Below are positions 15,703 through 24,259 of a stretch of 49,373 nucleotides of DNA, piece after piece; the stretch's first letter is position 1, and each line of letters opens with the position of its first letter. Position numbers and translations under genes: made by a program. The DNA is from Vulcanimicrobiota bacterium (lineage in GTDB: Bacteria; Vulcanimicrobiota; Vulcanimicrobiia; Vulcanimicrobiales; Vulcanimicrobiaceae), in the NCBI GenBank assembly GCA_003140855.1, contig PLLF01000083.1:1-49373 (forward strand). Direction: 5' to 3'. A model generated the notes under the pieces. That model had not been told where the DNA came from. It saw nothing but the letters and a program-made list of their open reading frames with translations, and ran no database searches.

Positions 15703-16956
15703 TTACACGGTGGCTATGTCGCGACGAAACTTTAGGCCGGCTTCAGAACCGAAGCGTTCCATTATCTCATCCACGGCCTCATAAGCTTTCGAATGCGCGG
15801 ACGCTAGATCGTCCGCTAGTGCCGTCACTGTCAGGACGCGGCCGCCCGATGAGCCGCGAAACACATGTGCACTTTGTCCCAGTACGTCTTGCCCCACGGG
15901 AATCTCGGACGGAAGATCGGCCGGCGGCGTGCTGCTGGCCGGATAATCTGCCGTGGCGAGCACGACGCCAACGCAAGCGCGATCGCTCAATGACGCAGCC
16001 GCCGGATCGAGCGCACCGTCGGCGACCGACTTAAGGAACGCGGCGAAGTCGCCGTTCACGCGCGGCATCAGCACTTGCGTTTCCGGATCGCCGAAACGCG
16101 CGTTGAATTCGATCACGTAAGGACCGCTCGGTGTCCACATCAATCCGCAGTACAGTACGCCGATGTAGCGTTCGCCTTCGGTCAGCAATCCGCGTAATGC
16201 CGGTGCGATGATGCGCGTGCGAACTTGCTCGTCGAGATCGTCCGGGAAACCATGCGGCGGGGAGTATGCGCCCATGCCGCCGGTGTTGGGACCGGTGTCG
16301 CCGTCGCCCGCGCGCTTGTAATCGCACGCGCTCGCAAACGGGTAGAGCGCGCGCCCGTCGCCGATCGCGAAAACGCTCAGCTCGCGGCCCTCGAGTTTTT
16401 CTTCGAGCAGCACGTCCGCGCCGCCGCCGGGAATGCGATTGGAACCGTACCATTCGCGCAGCACCTCGCGTGCTTCGTCCACGCCCGCTGCCACGACGAC
16501 GCCTTTACCCGACGCAAGCCCGTCGGCTTTGATGACGCATGCGCCGCTCCACTCGTCGAGCGCTTTGAGCCCGCCGATAAGTGAATGCACGATGACAGCG
16601 CGCGCCGTCGGAATCTCGTGACGTTCCATGAAACGCTTCGCAAAAATCTTGCTCGATTCCAACCGTCCGGCGGAGCGATCAGGGCCGAACGTTGCAATGC
16701 CGGCGTCGCGCAGGCGATCGCCGACGCCCGCGGCGATGGCGGTTTCCGGCCCGAGCACGACGAGATCGATCGCTTCTTGCTGGCAGCGGCTGCTAAGCGC
16801 TTTGCCGTTGGTCGCGGGAATGTTCCAATTCTCGCCGCGCGACGCGGTACCGGCGTTTCCCGGCGAAGCGAAAACGGCTTCGCACGAGGGCGAAGCCGCC
16901 AGGCGCCACGAGAGCGCGTCTTCACGCGCTCCGTTTCCGACGACGAGAACTCTCAC
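15703..16956 (-). CDS. purD: Phosphoribosylamine-glycine ligase (GAR synthetase)
   Basis: 417 residues from ATG 16956. Second step of IMP synthesis: phosphoribosylamine, glycine and ATP to GAR. Seen: VLVVGNGAREDALSWRL at the N-terminus, the ATP-grasp domain with VIKADGLASGKGVVVA (about residue 145), GRELSVFAIGDG, NTGGMGAYSPPH, PYVIEFNARFGDPETQVLMPR and the C-terminal lid with VLTVTALADDLA. Length standard. The final residues run to a stop a few bases from a repeat copy. Confidence 0.97.
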   Translation of the reverse strand: MRVLVVGNGAREDALSWRLAASPSCEAVFASPGNAGTASRGENWNIPATNGKALSSRCQQEAIDLVVLGPETAIAAGVGDRLRDAGIATFGPDRSAGRLESSKIFAKRFMERHEIPTARAVIVHSLIGGLKALDEWSGACVIKADGLASGKGVVVAAGVDEAREVLREWYGSNRIPGGGADVLLEEKLEGRELSVFAIGDGRALYPFASACDYKRAGDGDTGPNTGGMGAYSPPHGFPDDLDEQVRTRIIAPALRGLLTEGERYIGVLYCGLMWTPSGPYVIEFNARFGDPETQVLMPRVNGDFAAFLKSVADGALDPAAASLSDRACVGVVLATADYPASSTPPADLPSEIPVGQDVLGQSAHVFRGSSGGRVLTVTALADDLASAHSKAYEAVDEIMERFGSEAGLKFRRDIATV

Positions 16957-16981
16957 AAGGTCACGGGTTCAAGGCGAGATT

Positions 16982-17210
16982 CACGCGGGCCTCGACTACG
17001 CTCGGCCGTGGTTCGACTGGGGCGTCTAACGACGCCCGCTCCACCATGACAACAAAGGGTGGCGCATCAAAGATGCGCCACTCAGGATGACACTTTTTAA
17101 ACGGAGGCCCGCGGAGCGGGCCATCCTTAAAACCGCGACGCGTGCGGGTCTCGACTACGCTCGGCCGTGGTTCGACTAGCGTTCGCAAAGCGAACGCTGC
17201 TCACCATGAC
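16982..17210. repeat. Palindromic intergenic repeat cluster (A-A'-B-A)
   Basis: Largest copy in the window: gcgggcctcgactacgctcggcc..gttcgactgg, ggcgcatcaaagatgcgcc, the B palindrome ggcccgcggagcgggcc with atcctt, then a second module A with gcgttcgcaaagcgaacgc. It fills the 256-base gap between purD and the lipocalin-like gene; no gene is seen here. Confidence 0.78.
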
Positions 17211-17212
17211 GT

Positions 17213-18265
17213 TCAGAGGATGACGCGCTCGACGTAGCCGGTCAGTTCTACATAGCCTTGTCCGCGCGCCCGCGAGGTTGCCGCATCGCGCACGTCAACT
17301 GCGCCTTCCCAATACGATGGCGAGGAACGCAACACGAGCTCCTGATTTACAAGCACCGGCGTAACGTTGAGATCGAGCGAAGCGGAAGGCACTTGCACGC
17401 GCCAACCGCTCGGATATAACGCGTGCGTTTGCGGACTGCGCCAGTGGCCGGTTGCGCTCAAGCGGAATTGATTGAGCGATAGCGGGCGCACGCGGCCGTC
17501 GCGCTCGATAAGGCTGCCCGATGATTGGGGTTCGACCGTGTTGTCCGGGCGGCGGAAGATGTAGATCATAAGCTCGCGGCCGTCGTCGAGCTGCAGTGAC
17601 ATCCAGTCCCAGCCGGTCTCTTCGGAGAGCAGCTGATTGGTGCCGAACTCGTGATCCATCCACGATGTGCCGCTAACTTTGAGCGTCTTGCCTGCGTAGA
17701 CCAGCTCGCCTTGCGTGCGCAAGCGCGAATACGAATAGTAATGCGACGCGCAGCTCGCGCACGCGCCTTTGCGAAAGACGCCGTCGTGACCGTGAATCGC
17801 GGGAGGCTTCAGCGGAATTTGCGTGAGGTCGAGCCGCGTGTCGCCGTCGTTGGCGTGCAGGGTGATGGGCTTGTCAGAGAGCGACCAGGTGTCGACGTTG
17901 ACCGCCATCTTTCCAACCGCGGCTCCGCCCAAACCGAGCGCGGAGCGCGCCACGCGTTCGGCGTGAAAGAATTTGCCGCCATCCTGATCCGTGAGCGCAA
18001 AATGTACGGCATAAATTTGGTCGCCGCGCCACCGGCTGCTCCCGAGAATTCGCTTGGCTCGCGCAACGTCTTGGGGACGCAGGCGGGCGCGAAAAAACGT
18101 AACCTCGTATCCGAACCGGCGGCCGTCCGCGGATTTTAGATGCCCGGTGAAATACCACCATTCGGTTTGATATGACGGATGCGATCCGTGGTCGGCCGGA
18201 AAACGAAATGTATACGGGGCGGTTGCGACCGCAAAACCGATCGCGGCGGCGAGTACGATTTTCAT
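17213..18265 (-). CDS. AttH/carotenoid-hydratase-like secreted lipocalin-fold protein
   Basis: 350 residues from ATG 18265, overlapping the permease stop by four bases. A signal peptide (1-16) is followed by FRFPADHGSHPSYQTEWWYFTGHL, the defining N-terminal motif of the AttH/CrtC-like (COG5621) family, then RRFGYEVTFFR, ALTDQDGGKFFHAERV, TWSLSDKPITLHA, VSGTSWMDHEFGTNQL, GWDWMSLQLDDGRELMIYIFR and the ending RGQGYVELTGYVE. The family has two lipocalin-like domains and is typically encoded with LolCDE-like ABC exporters, exactly as here. The bound ligand is unknown; a lipid or hydrophobic metabolite moved by the exporter is inferred. Confidence 0.88.
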   Translation of the reverse strand: MKIVLAAAIGFAVATAPYTFRFPADHGSHPSYQTEWWYFTGHLKSADGRRFGYEVTFFRARLRPQDVARAKRILGSSRWRGDQIYAVHFALTDQDGGKFFHAERVARSALGLGGAAVGKMAVNVDTWSLSDKPITLHANDGDTRLDLTQIPLKPPAIHGHDGVFRKGACASCASHYYSYSRLRTQGELVYAGKTLKVSGTSWMDHEFGTNQLLSEETGWDWMSLQLDDGRELMIYIFRRPDNTVEPQSSGSLIERDGRVRPLSLNQFRLSATGHWRSPQTHALYPSGWRVQVPSASLDLNVTPVLVNQELVLRSSPSYWEGAVDVRDAATSRARGQGYVELTGYVERVIL

Positions 18266-20817
18266 TCCGCTCGCACCGCATCGGCGGTCGCGATGCGCGC
18301 GGCGACCGACGCCGGATAAATGCCGGCCAGAATGGCTGCCACGAGCACGAGCACGAGCGATTCAGCCAGCGACCAGTACGGCACGTGCAGGTGCATCGGC
18401 CAGCCGAAGGCTTGACGATCGATGACGTAGATCAGCAGCAGCCCCAGCAACATTCCCGCTCCTATTCCGAACAAACCGCCTAATACCCCGATAAGCGCCG
18501 CTTCGTACAGCACCATTTGCCGAACCGAACGGATGGTCAGGCCGAGATAGCGCAGCACGCCGATCTCGCGGCGGCGTTCGAGCACCAGCGCAAAGAGCGT
18601 GCTCACGACGCCCATGACGGCAATCGTAATCGAGATGATGTTGAGCGCGTGCGTGATGAGAAACGTGCGATCGAAAATCGCGAAGATGACCGCGCGCAGG
18701 TCGCGGTTGCTTGCAATATCGAGGCGTACCGGCAACGCTGCACGAAAGACGCGCGTGCGCAAGGCGTTTAAATCGGTACCGGGTTTGGCGTAGATGGAGA
18801 ACATGCTCGCGGAATCATCGTGGTACAAACGGTTAAACGTGCGTTCGTCGAGCATTACGGTGCCGGCATCGTTGGCGTAATCGTCGTAGATGGCCACGAT
18901 GCGGAACGATGTATGCCCGGCCGGCGTATCGAGCGCGATGGAGTCGCCCGGATGCAGATTCGCCCGTTCGGCAAACGGGGCGCTCACGATGACGCTCGTC
19001 GTGCCCGGTAGCGTGCGCGCCAGTGTTTCGGCATTTGCTCCGCCGGAGACGTGCAGCCAGTCGCGCTGCGCGATCGTCCGGAAGTCGGTCCGCGCAAGCG
19101 TAATCAGCGATCCGCGAAACGGGACTTCGACGCCGCGAAACGTGTCGACGGCGGCCACGCCGGGCAAAGCGCGCACGCGCTGCGGCAGATTTGCAGGCAG
19201 CCGCGCATCGTAGGTGTCGCCGGCAACGCCGAGCGGGCGAACGAAAAGATCGGCAATCAACGTTTGGTCGAGCCACGCGGCAACCGTCGCGCGCAACGAG
19301 TACACGCTGATCGCGACGCTGACTATCATGGCAACTGCGATCGCCAGCGACGCCACGGCCAAACTGTTACGGCGTGGCGTGCCGCCGAAATTCGATGCGG
19401 CGAGCAGGGCTGCCGACGAAAAGCGATATCCGAGCTTTTGCAGTAAACGCGCCGTCGCGATCACCCCGACCGGCACGAGCAACGAAACGCCTAGAATGAT
19501 GAAGAGCGCCGAAGCGTACCCAAAGAGCGGCAGTCCATCGACCGGCGGCGCTTGTGCCGCGACGTAGGCAAGCCCCAGTAGAACCAGTCCGTCCAGCGAG
19601 AGAAGAAGCGCGAGCTTGCCCATGCGTTGCTCGAAACCGCGCGAACCGATAACGCGCGCCGGCTGCGTGGATGCGGCTTCTGTCGCCGGCGCGATCGCGG
19701 AAACGACTGCGACGGCAATGCCGAAGAGCAACGCTTCGAGCATAACGAGCGGATCGTAAATCACGCGATCGACGTGCGTTCCTACGTAGAGCGTGTCGAC
19801 GGTGTGCGCGACGGCGCCGACCGTGATCTGTGCCAAGAAATAGCCAAAAAGCAAACCTATGAAAGATCCGAAGACGCCGAAGAGGGCGCCTTCGGCGAGA
19901 AAAACGGCGAAGATCTGCCGCCGCGTCGCTCCGACCGCGCGCAGCGTTCCAATCTCCGCGCGCCTTTGTACGACTGAGATTGCAACCGTGTTGTATATCA
20001 TAAACGCGCCGACCAGGAGCGTGATCAGCGAGATCGCGGCCAGGTTCACTTGAAAGCTGCGCAGCAGGCGGCGCACTTCGTCGGTACGTGTTGACGGTTC
20101 GACGACGCGCGTGCCGGGCGGAAGAACTTTCTCGAGCGCGGCTTTGACAGCTTCGAGCTTTCCGGGAAGGACGATCGCATCTATGCGGTCGATCGAGCCG
20201 ACTTTGCCGAAGAGCTCTTGCGCGGTGACGATGTCGACGAAGACGACGCTCGAGTCGGCGGCGCTGACCGCGCGGGGTACGATGGCGGCGACCCGCAGCG
20301 TTATCGGCTTGCCGTTCGCGAGCGCATCAAAACTGCCGCCGATCCGCTGGTGAAGACGATCGAGCACGCGTTGTGAAACGATCGCCCCTTGTCCTTCGAG
20401 CACCCCGTAAGGATCCGACTTGCTGCTTACGTCGATTCCGTCCGGCAACGGTTGCAGCAAATCTATTCCGAGGACGCGCAGGATCTCGCCGGAGTTCGGA
20501 TCGTTACGCCTTATGCCGACGACGATCGAATCTTCGATGACCGGCGCGGCTTGTACGACGTTTGGGACGCGCATTACTCTCAGCAGCGTCCGTTCGTCGA
20601 AAGATCGTCCTTCGCCGAGCACCTGTAGGTTCACGCGGCTCGTAACAATGTTTACGTTCGAATTAAACGAAGCGATGGCCGTAGCGTTCGCGAGATCGAT
20701 CGCTACGAACAGCGCAACGCCGAGCCCGATCGCCAGCAGCGTGACAAGCGACCGCAAGCGGTTCATCCATAGATAACCAAGCACCAGCGAGCGGAAGAGC
20801 GTCCAGACGGCGATCAC
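18262..20817 (-). CDS. FtsX-family ABC exporter permease (double, AttF/AttG-type fusion)
   Basis: 851 residues from GTG 20817, which overlaps the stop of the ATPase gene (GTGA). The frame runs on upstream to 20859 inside the ATPase gene and that part is disregarded. Layout: membrane helix near 25-45, a large periplasmic MacB-type domain (about 45-260), three helices with the FtsX motif RRAEIGTLRAVGATRRQIFAV (about residue 290-310), two or three further helices near 420-480, a second helix plus periplasmic domain (about 490-730), and a second FtsX motif ERRREIGVLRYLGLTIRSVR with the final helices. It is a complete LolE/MacB-like permease pair in one chain. It works with the ATPase upstream and the AttH-like protein downstream. 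Confidence 0.92.
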   Translation of the reverse strand: MIAVWTLFRSLVLGYLWMNRLRSLVTLLAIGLGVALFVAIDLANATAIASFNSNVNIVTSRVNLQVLGEGRSFDERTLLRVMRVPNVVQAAPVIEDSIVVGIRRNDPNSGEILRVLGIDLLQPLPDGIDVSSKSDPYGVLEGQGAIVSQRVLDRLHQRIGGSFDALANGKPITLRVAAIVPRAVSAADSSVVFVDIVTAQELFGKVGSIDRIDAIVLPGKLEAVKAALEKVLPPGTRVVEPSTRTDEVRRLLRSFQVNLAAISLITLLVGAFMIYNTVAISVVQRRAEIGTLRAVGATRRQIFAVFLAEGALFGVFGSFIGLLFGYFLAQITVGAVAHTVDTLYVGTHVDRVIYDPLVMLEALLFGIAVAVVSAIAPATEAASTQPARVIGSRGFEQRMGKLALLLSLDGLVLLGLAYVAAQAPPVDGLPLFGYASALFIILGVSLLVPVGVIATARLLQKLGYRFSSAALLAASNFGGTPRRNSLAVASLAIAVAMIVSVAISVYSLRATVAAWLDQTLIADLFVRPLGVAGDTYDARLPANLPQRVRALPGVAAVDTFRGVEVPFRGSLITLARTDFRTIAQRDWLHVSGGANAETLARTLPGTTSVIVSAPFAERANLHPGDSIALDTPAGHTSFRIVAIYDDYANDAGTVMLDERTFNRLYHDDSASMFSIYAKPGTDLNALRTRVFRAALPVRLDIASNRDLRAVIFAIFDRTFLITHALNIISITIAVMGVVSTLFALVLERRREIGVLRYLGLTIRSVRQMVLYEAALIGVLGGLFGIGAGMLLGLLLIYVIDRQAFGWPMHLHVPYWSLAESLVLVLVAAILAGIYPASVAARIATADAVRAE

Positions 20818-21467
20818 ACGAGTTTGCCGTCCTGGAGTTTGATCGCGCGATCGCACCACTTCGCGGCTTCCGGCGAATGCGTGGCCATCAGGATGGTCTG
20901 TCCGCGATCGGCGATTTCGCGCAACAACGCGAGGACGTTATTGCCGGAGTGGGAGTCCAGGTTGCCGGTCGGTTCATCGGCTAGGACGAGAGCGGGTTTG
21001 TGAATGATGGCGCGCGCCACGGCGGCGCGCTGCGCTTGTCCGCCGGAAAGCTGGGCCGGATATGCGCCGGCTTTGTCGGCGATGCCGACGGCTTCGAGTG
21101 CGGCCTCGACGCGCTCGTCCAGTTCTTTTTGCGGACAATGTTGCAGGATCAGCGGAAGCGCAACGTTACCGGCGACAGTCATCGCGGGCAAGAGATTAAA
21201 GAATTGGAAAATAGTTCCGATACGATCGCGCCGCAGCGCGGTGAGCGCATCGTCTTTGAGGCGGCTCGTCTCTTGGCCGTCTACAAAGATGCTTCCGGTG
21301 GTCGGCAAATCGATGCAACCGGCCAAATTCAGCAGCGTGCTTTTTCCACAGCCGCTCGGGCCGACCAGCGCGACCATTTCACCGGCGGCTATTTCAAAGG
21401 AAACGCCGTCGAGCGCGCGCACGGAATCGTACTCCTTCGTAACGGAAAGCACTGCAAGGGCGCGCAC
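20814..21467 (-). CDS. ABC transporter ATP-binding protein (LolD/MacB type)
   Basis: 217 residues if started at GTG 21467. The frame is open to 21905, but upstream residues come from a repeat copy and from the antisense of purF, so they are not protein. An ATG at 21527 lies in the repeat and would add 20 residues. Seen: Walker A LVGPSGCGKSTLLN, Q-loop TIFQFFNLLPAMTVAGNV, signature QLSGGQAQRAAVARAI, Walker B LVLADEPTGNLDS, and H-loop ILMATHSPEAAK. The TVxENV-like and DEPTGNLD segments mark the LolD/FtsE/MacB class. Energises the FtsX permease that overlaps its stop. Confidence 0.92.
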   Translation of the reverse strand: MRALAVLSVTKEYDSVRALDGVSFEIAAGEMVALVGPSGCGKSTLLNLAGCIDLPTTGSIFVDGQETSRLKDDALTALRRDRIGTIFQFFNLLPAMTVAGNVALPLILQHCPQKELDERVEAALEAVGIADKAGAYPAQLSGGQAQRAAVARAIIHKPALVLADEPTGNLDSHSGNNVLALLREIADRGQTILMATHSPEAAKWCDRAIKLQDGKLV

Positions 21468-21491
21468 GCCCGCCTTGTTCTCGCTATACTT

Positions 21492-21576
21492 CACGCTGGC
21501 CTCGGCAAGCTCGGCCCATGACACCATGGGGCAGGATGACACATTAAACGGAGGCCCGCGGTAGCGGGCCATCCTT
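21492..21576. repeat. Palindromic intergenic repeat, composite copy
   Basis: Degenerate module A (ctggcctcggcaagctcggcc, catgacac, caggatgacac) followed by module B aacggaggcccgcggtagcgggccatcctt. Located between the divergent ABC ATPase and purF. Confidence 0.75.
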
Positions 21577-21599
21577 CGAGGGAGCCGAACTAACCGCTC

Positions 21600-22967
21600 A
21601 TGTGCGGCGTCGCGGGAATTTATGCACCGGGGCACGACGCGGCCCGTCTTGCATTCTTCGCGCTCTACGCGCTGCAGCATCGCGGGCAAGAATCGGCCGG
21701 TATCGCCGCGGCTGACGGCGGCACGCTGCGATCGCATAAAGAGATGGGCCTGATCGGCGCCATCTTCGACGAAGAGAATCTGCGCGAGTTGAACGGCTAC
21801 ATCGCCGTCGGACACACGCGTTACTCGACGACCGGCTCGTCGATCGTCGTCAACGCGCAACCGCTCCTCGAACAAAGCACCATCGGCGATTTTGCTTTCG
21901 CGCACAACGGCAATATCACCAACACCGACGAGCTGCGCGAGTCGCTCTCACCCGGGGTGACGCTGCAAGCCACCTCCGATTCCGAGGTCATGGCAAAATT
22001 GCTCGTCGAGAGCGACGGTACGATGCTCGATCGTATCCGGGCGCTGCTCGAGCGCGCGCGCGGCGCGTACTCGATCGCGCTTTGCACCAAAAACGAACTC
22101 TACGCGTTTCGCGATCCGTGGGGCGTGCGGCCACTCTGTCTCGGGACATATGGAACCGACGGCTATGTGGTCGCGTCGGAATCGTGCGCGCTCTCGACGA
22201 TCGGCGCGACATACGTGCGCGAGCTGCTGCCGGGCGAGATCATTCGCATTTCCAAAGACGGGTTACAGTCCGAGCGTGTCCGGATTGACGAAAAACCGGC
22301 ACTCTGCATGTTCGAATACATTTACTTCGCGCGTCCCGATTCAAATTTCAGCGGCGAATCGGTGTACATGGCGCGGTACCGCATGGGTCGCGAATTGGCG
22401 CGCGAGTATCCGGTGGAAGCCGACGTCGTGATGGCGGTCCCCGACTCGGCGATCCCCGGCGCGATCGGCTACGCGGCCGAATCCGGCTTGCCGTACGTCG
22501 AGGGACTGATAAAGAATCGGTACATCGGACGCACGTTCATCAGCCCGGAGCAGCATATGCGCAGCCGCGGCGTGCACCTGAAGTTCAACCCGGTGATCGA
22601 GAATTTGAATCAGCAGCGTGTGGTGGTGGTGGACGATTCGATCGTGCGCGGTACGACGACGCCGCGCATCGTGCAGTTGCTGCGCGAAGCCGGCGCGGCG
22701 GAAGTGCACGTGCGCGTGAGCTCGCCGCCGATCATGCATCCGTGTTATCTCGGCGTCGACATGGCGACCTACGACGAACTGATCGCCGCCAATCACACGG
22801 TCGAAGAGATTCGCGAGCGCATGGGCGCGGATTCGTTGGGTTATCTCAGTCTCGACGGGTTGATCGCTTCAACCGGACGCAGCCGCGACGAAATGTGTTT
22901 GGGTTGCCTGACCGGGACGTACCCGAACGTTCCGGCATGGCACCAGTCGCGCGCCGCCCCGGTTTAA
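21600..22967 (+). CDS. purF: Amidophosphoribosyltransferase
   Basis: 455 residues from ATG 21600. First committed step of purine synthesis: PRPP and glutamine to phosphoribosylamine. Seen: MCGVAGIY with the N-terminal nucleophile Cys2 directly after Met (no propeptide), YALQHRGQESAGIA, VGHTRYSTTGSS, FAHNGNITN, FRDPWGVRPLCLG, the iron-sulfur-type cysteines FEYIYFARPDS and DEMCLGCLTGTYP, and the PRPP loop VVVVDDSIVRGTTTPR. The Bacillus-like Cys pattern suggests a 4Fe-4S form. The end overlaps the convergent panB by four bases. Confidence 0.98.
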   Translation: MCGVAGIYAPGHDAARLAFFALYALQHRGQESAGIAAADGGTLRSHKEMGLIGAIFDEENLRELNGYIAVGHTRYSTTGSSIVVNAQPLLEQSTIGDFAFAHNGNITNTDELRESLSPGVTLQATSDSEVMAKLLVESDGTMLDRIRALLERARGAYSIALCTKNELYAFRDPWGVRPLCLGTYGTDGYVVASESCALSTIGATYVRELLPGEIIRISKDGLQSERVRIDEKPALCMFEYIYFARPDSNFSGESVYMARYRMGRELAREYPVEADVVMAVPDSAIPGAIGYAAESGLPYVEGLIKNRYIGRTFISPEQHMRSRGVHLKFNPVIENLNQQRVVVVDDSIVRGTTTPRIVQLLREAGAAEVHVRVSSPPIMHPCYLGVDMATYDELIAANHTVEEIRERMGADSLGYLSLDGLIASTGRSRDEMCLGCLTGTYPNVPAWHQSRAAPV

Positions 22968-23806
22968 CTTTCCGGAAAACGCTTTTGCTTTACGTCCTCG
23001 GCAAATGCGCGCAGCGCGGCCGTCGCATCGGTGCCCATGGTCGCATAGCGTCTCACGAAGCTTGGAGAGTCCGGATACATACCGAGCACATCGTGCAGCA
23101 CGAGCACCTGCGAATCGCAATGCGGACCCGACCCGATGCCGATGGTCGGAATCGTCAGCATTTCGGTAAGCTCGCGCGCGACTTCGTGATCGATCACTTC
23201 GAGCACGATGGCGTACGCGCCGGCAGCTTCGACAGCTCGTGCGTCGGCGATCAACCGTTCGCGATTCTTGCGCATTTTGTAACCGGGGCCCAAGCTCGCG
23301 GTTTGCGGCATGACGCCGATGTGTCCGACGACCGGAATGCCCGCGCCGTAGATCGCGCGGATGCGATCGGCGACGTACGTTCCGCCTTCCATCTTTACCG
23401 AACACGCGCCGCCGTCTTTTACTAAACGAATCGCGTTGCGTGTCGCGTCCTCGTTGCTGACCTGATACGATCCGAACGGCATATCGACCATAATGTGCGC
23501 GCGGACGGTGCCGCGCACGACCGCGCTCGAGTGATGGATCATATCTTCGATCGTTACGGGCGTCGTCTCGTCGTAACCCAGCACGACATTGCCGACGCTG
23601 TCGCCGACGAGGATGACGTCGATGCCGGCCTGTTCGGCGAACTGTCCGAACGGCGCATCGTAAGCGGTAATGATCGGAAAGATCGTGCGCCCTTTGCGGC
23701 GCTTTATCGCGCCGGCGGTAACGCGCCGTACCGTCCCTTTTTCGGGCTCGTAGGGACGCGCATCGTGCACGGTATGCAGAGCCATACCCAATGGGCCTTC
23801 TGTCAC
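22964..23806 (-). CDS. panB: 3-methyl-2-oxobutanoate hydroxymethyltransferase
   Basis: 280 residues from ATG 23806; an internal ATG after eight residues (23785) may also serve. Makes ketopantoate from 2-oxoisovalerate and methylene-THF in pantothenate synthesis. Seen: IITAYDAPFGQFAEQAGIDVILVGDSVGNVVLGYDET (metal Asp in GDSVGN), VDMPFGSYQV, GACSVKMEGG, PVVGHIGVMPQTA, GAYAIVLEVI with the catalytic Glu, TIGIGSGPHCDSQVLVLHDVLGM and PSFVRRYA. panC and panD are not in the window. Confidence 0.97.
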   Translation of the reverse strand: MTEGPLGMALHTVHDARPYEPEKGTVRRVTAGAIKRRKGRTIFPIITAYDAPFGQFAEQAGIDVILVGDSVGNVVLGYDETTPVTIEDMIHHSSAVVRGTVRAHIMVDMPFGSYQVSNEDATRNAIRLVKDGGACSVKMEGGTYVADRIRAIYGAGIPVVGHIGVMPQTASLGPGYKMRKNRERLIADARAVEAAGAYAIVLEVIDHEVARELTEMLTIPTIGIGSGPHCDSQVLVLHDVLGMYPDSPSFVRRYATMGTDATAALRAFAEDVKQKRFPES

Positions 23807-23835
23807 GCCGGATGGGACTCATTCATTTATATACT

Positions 23836-24249
23836 ATGAATCGGGCAATCGTCGCGGTATTCGCGTACGTGCTGGCAAGTTGCGCACACTTGCCGGCTCC
23901 CACTCCGTTGCCGCCGCAAGATCCACAGGACACGAGCCCGATATTCATCTTCATGCGGGCCCCTGCGCCGTCCGCGACGCGCGCGCCGCGTTATAGGACG
24001 GTGAAGAGAGCTGTTCCCGTTACTTCTGCAACACCGGACGTGGTTGCGATCGGCTGGTCACTGCGTGATACACTAGTATGGGTTCCGCCTTCACGAAAAC
24101 TAAGTCCGAGAAAGCAACCTCGTCACGTGCGCCCCCGGGCGCACTGCTCGGTCGTGGTTCGCCCTTCGACGTTGCTCAGGATGACATTACTGGCGCATCA
24201 AAGATGCGCCGCTCACCATGACACTATTGTGATGCGCCGCTCACCATGA
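23836..24249 (+). CDS. Small putative lipoprotein with a repeat-derived C-terminus
   Basis: 137 residues from ATG 23836. The N-terminus NRAIVAVFAYVLASCAH has a signal peptide with an SC lipobox, then a Pro-rich stretch (LPAPTPLPPQDP). The middle (about residues 30-95) matches nothing I know. The last 40 residues are translated from a palindromic repeat copy (24130-24258), so the original stop was probably lost to the repeat or the gene is not functional. No clear ribosome site. May be a real small lipoprotein or a chance frame. Confidence 0.4.
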   Translation: MNRAIVAVFAYVLASCAHLPAPTPLPPQDPQDTSPIFIFMRAPAPSATRAPRYRTVKRAVPVTSATPDVVAIGWSLRDTLVWVPPSRKLSPRKQPRHVRPRAHCSVVVRPSTLLRMTLLAHQRCAAHHDTIVMRRSP

Positions 24250-24258
24250 CACTATTGT
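24130..24258. repeat. Palindromic intergenic repeat cluster
   Basis: Contains gcgcccccgggcgcac, ccttcgacgttgctcaggatgac, ggcgcatcaaagatgcgccgctcaccatgacactattgtg and then a direct repeat of gatgcgccgctcaccatgacactattgtg. The direct duplication of about 29 bases (24204-24227 and 24231-24257) is a local tandem copy. Confidence 0.75.
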
Positions 24259-24259
24259 G

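Noticed and set aside
16982-17210. Possible CRISPR array from repeated units
   Set aside because: Units are palindromic, unevenly spaced, vary in composition, occur singly at many loci and no cas genes are present.
20814-21905. A 363-residue ABC ATPase
   Set aside because: Upstream of about 21467-21527 the frame consists of repeat sequence and the antisense of purF; a 217-residue protein fits the LolD family.
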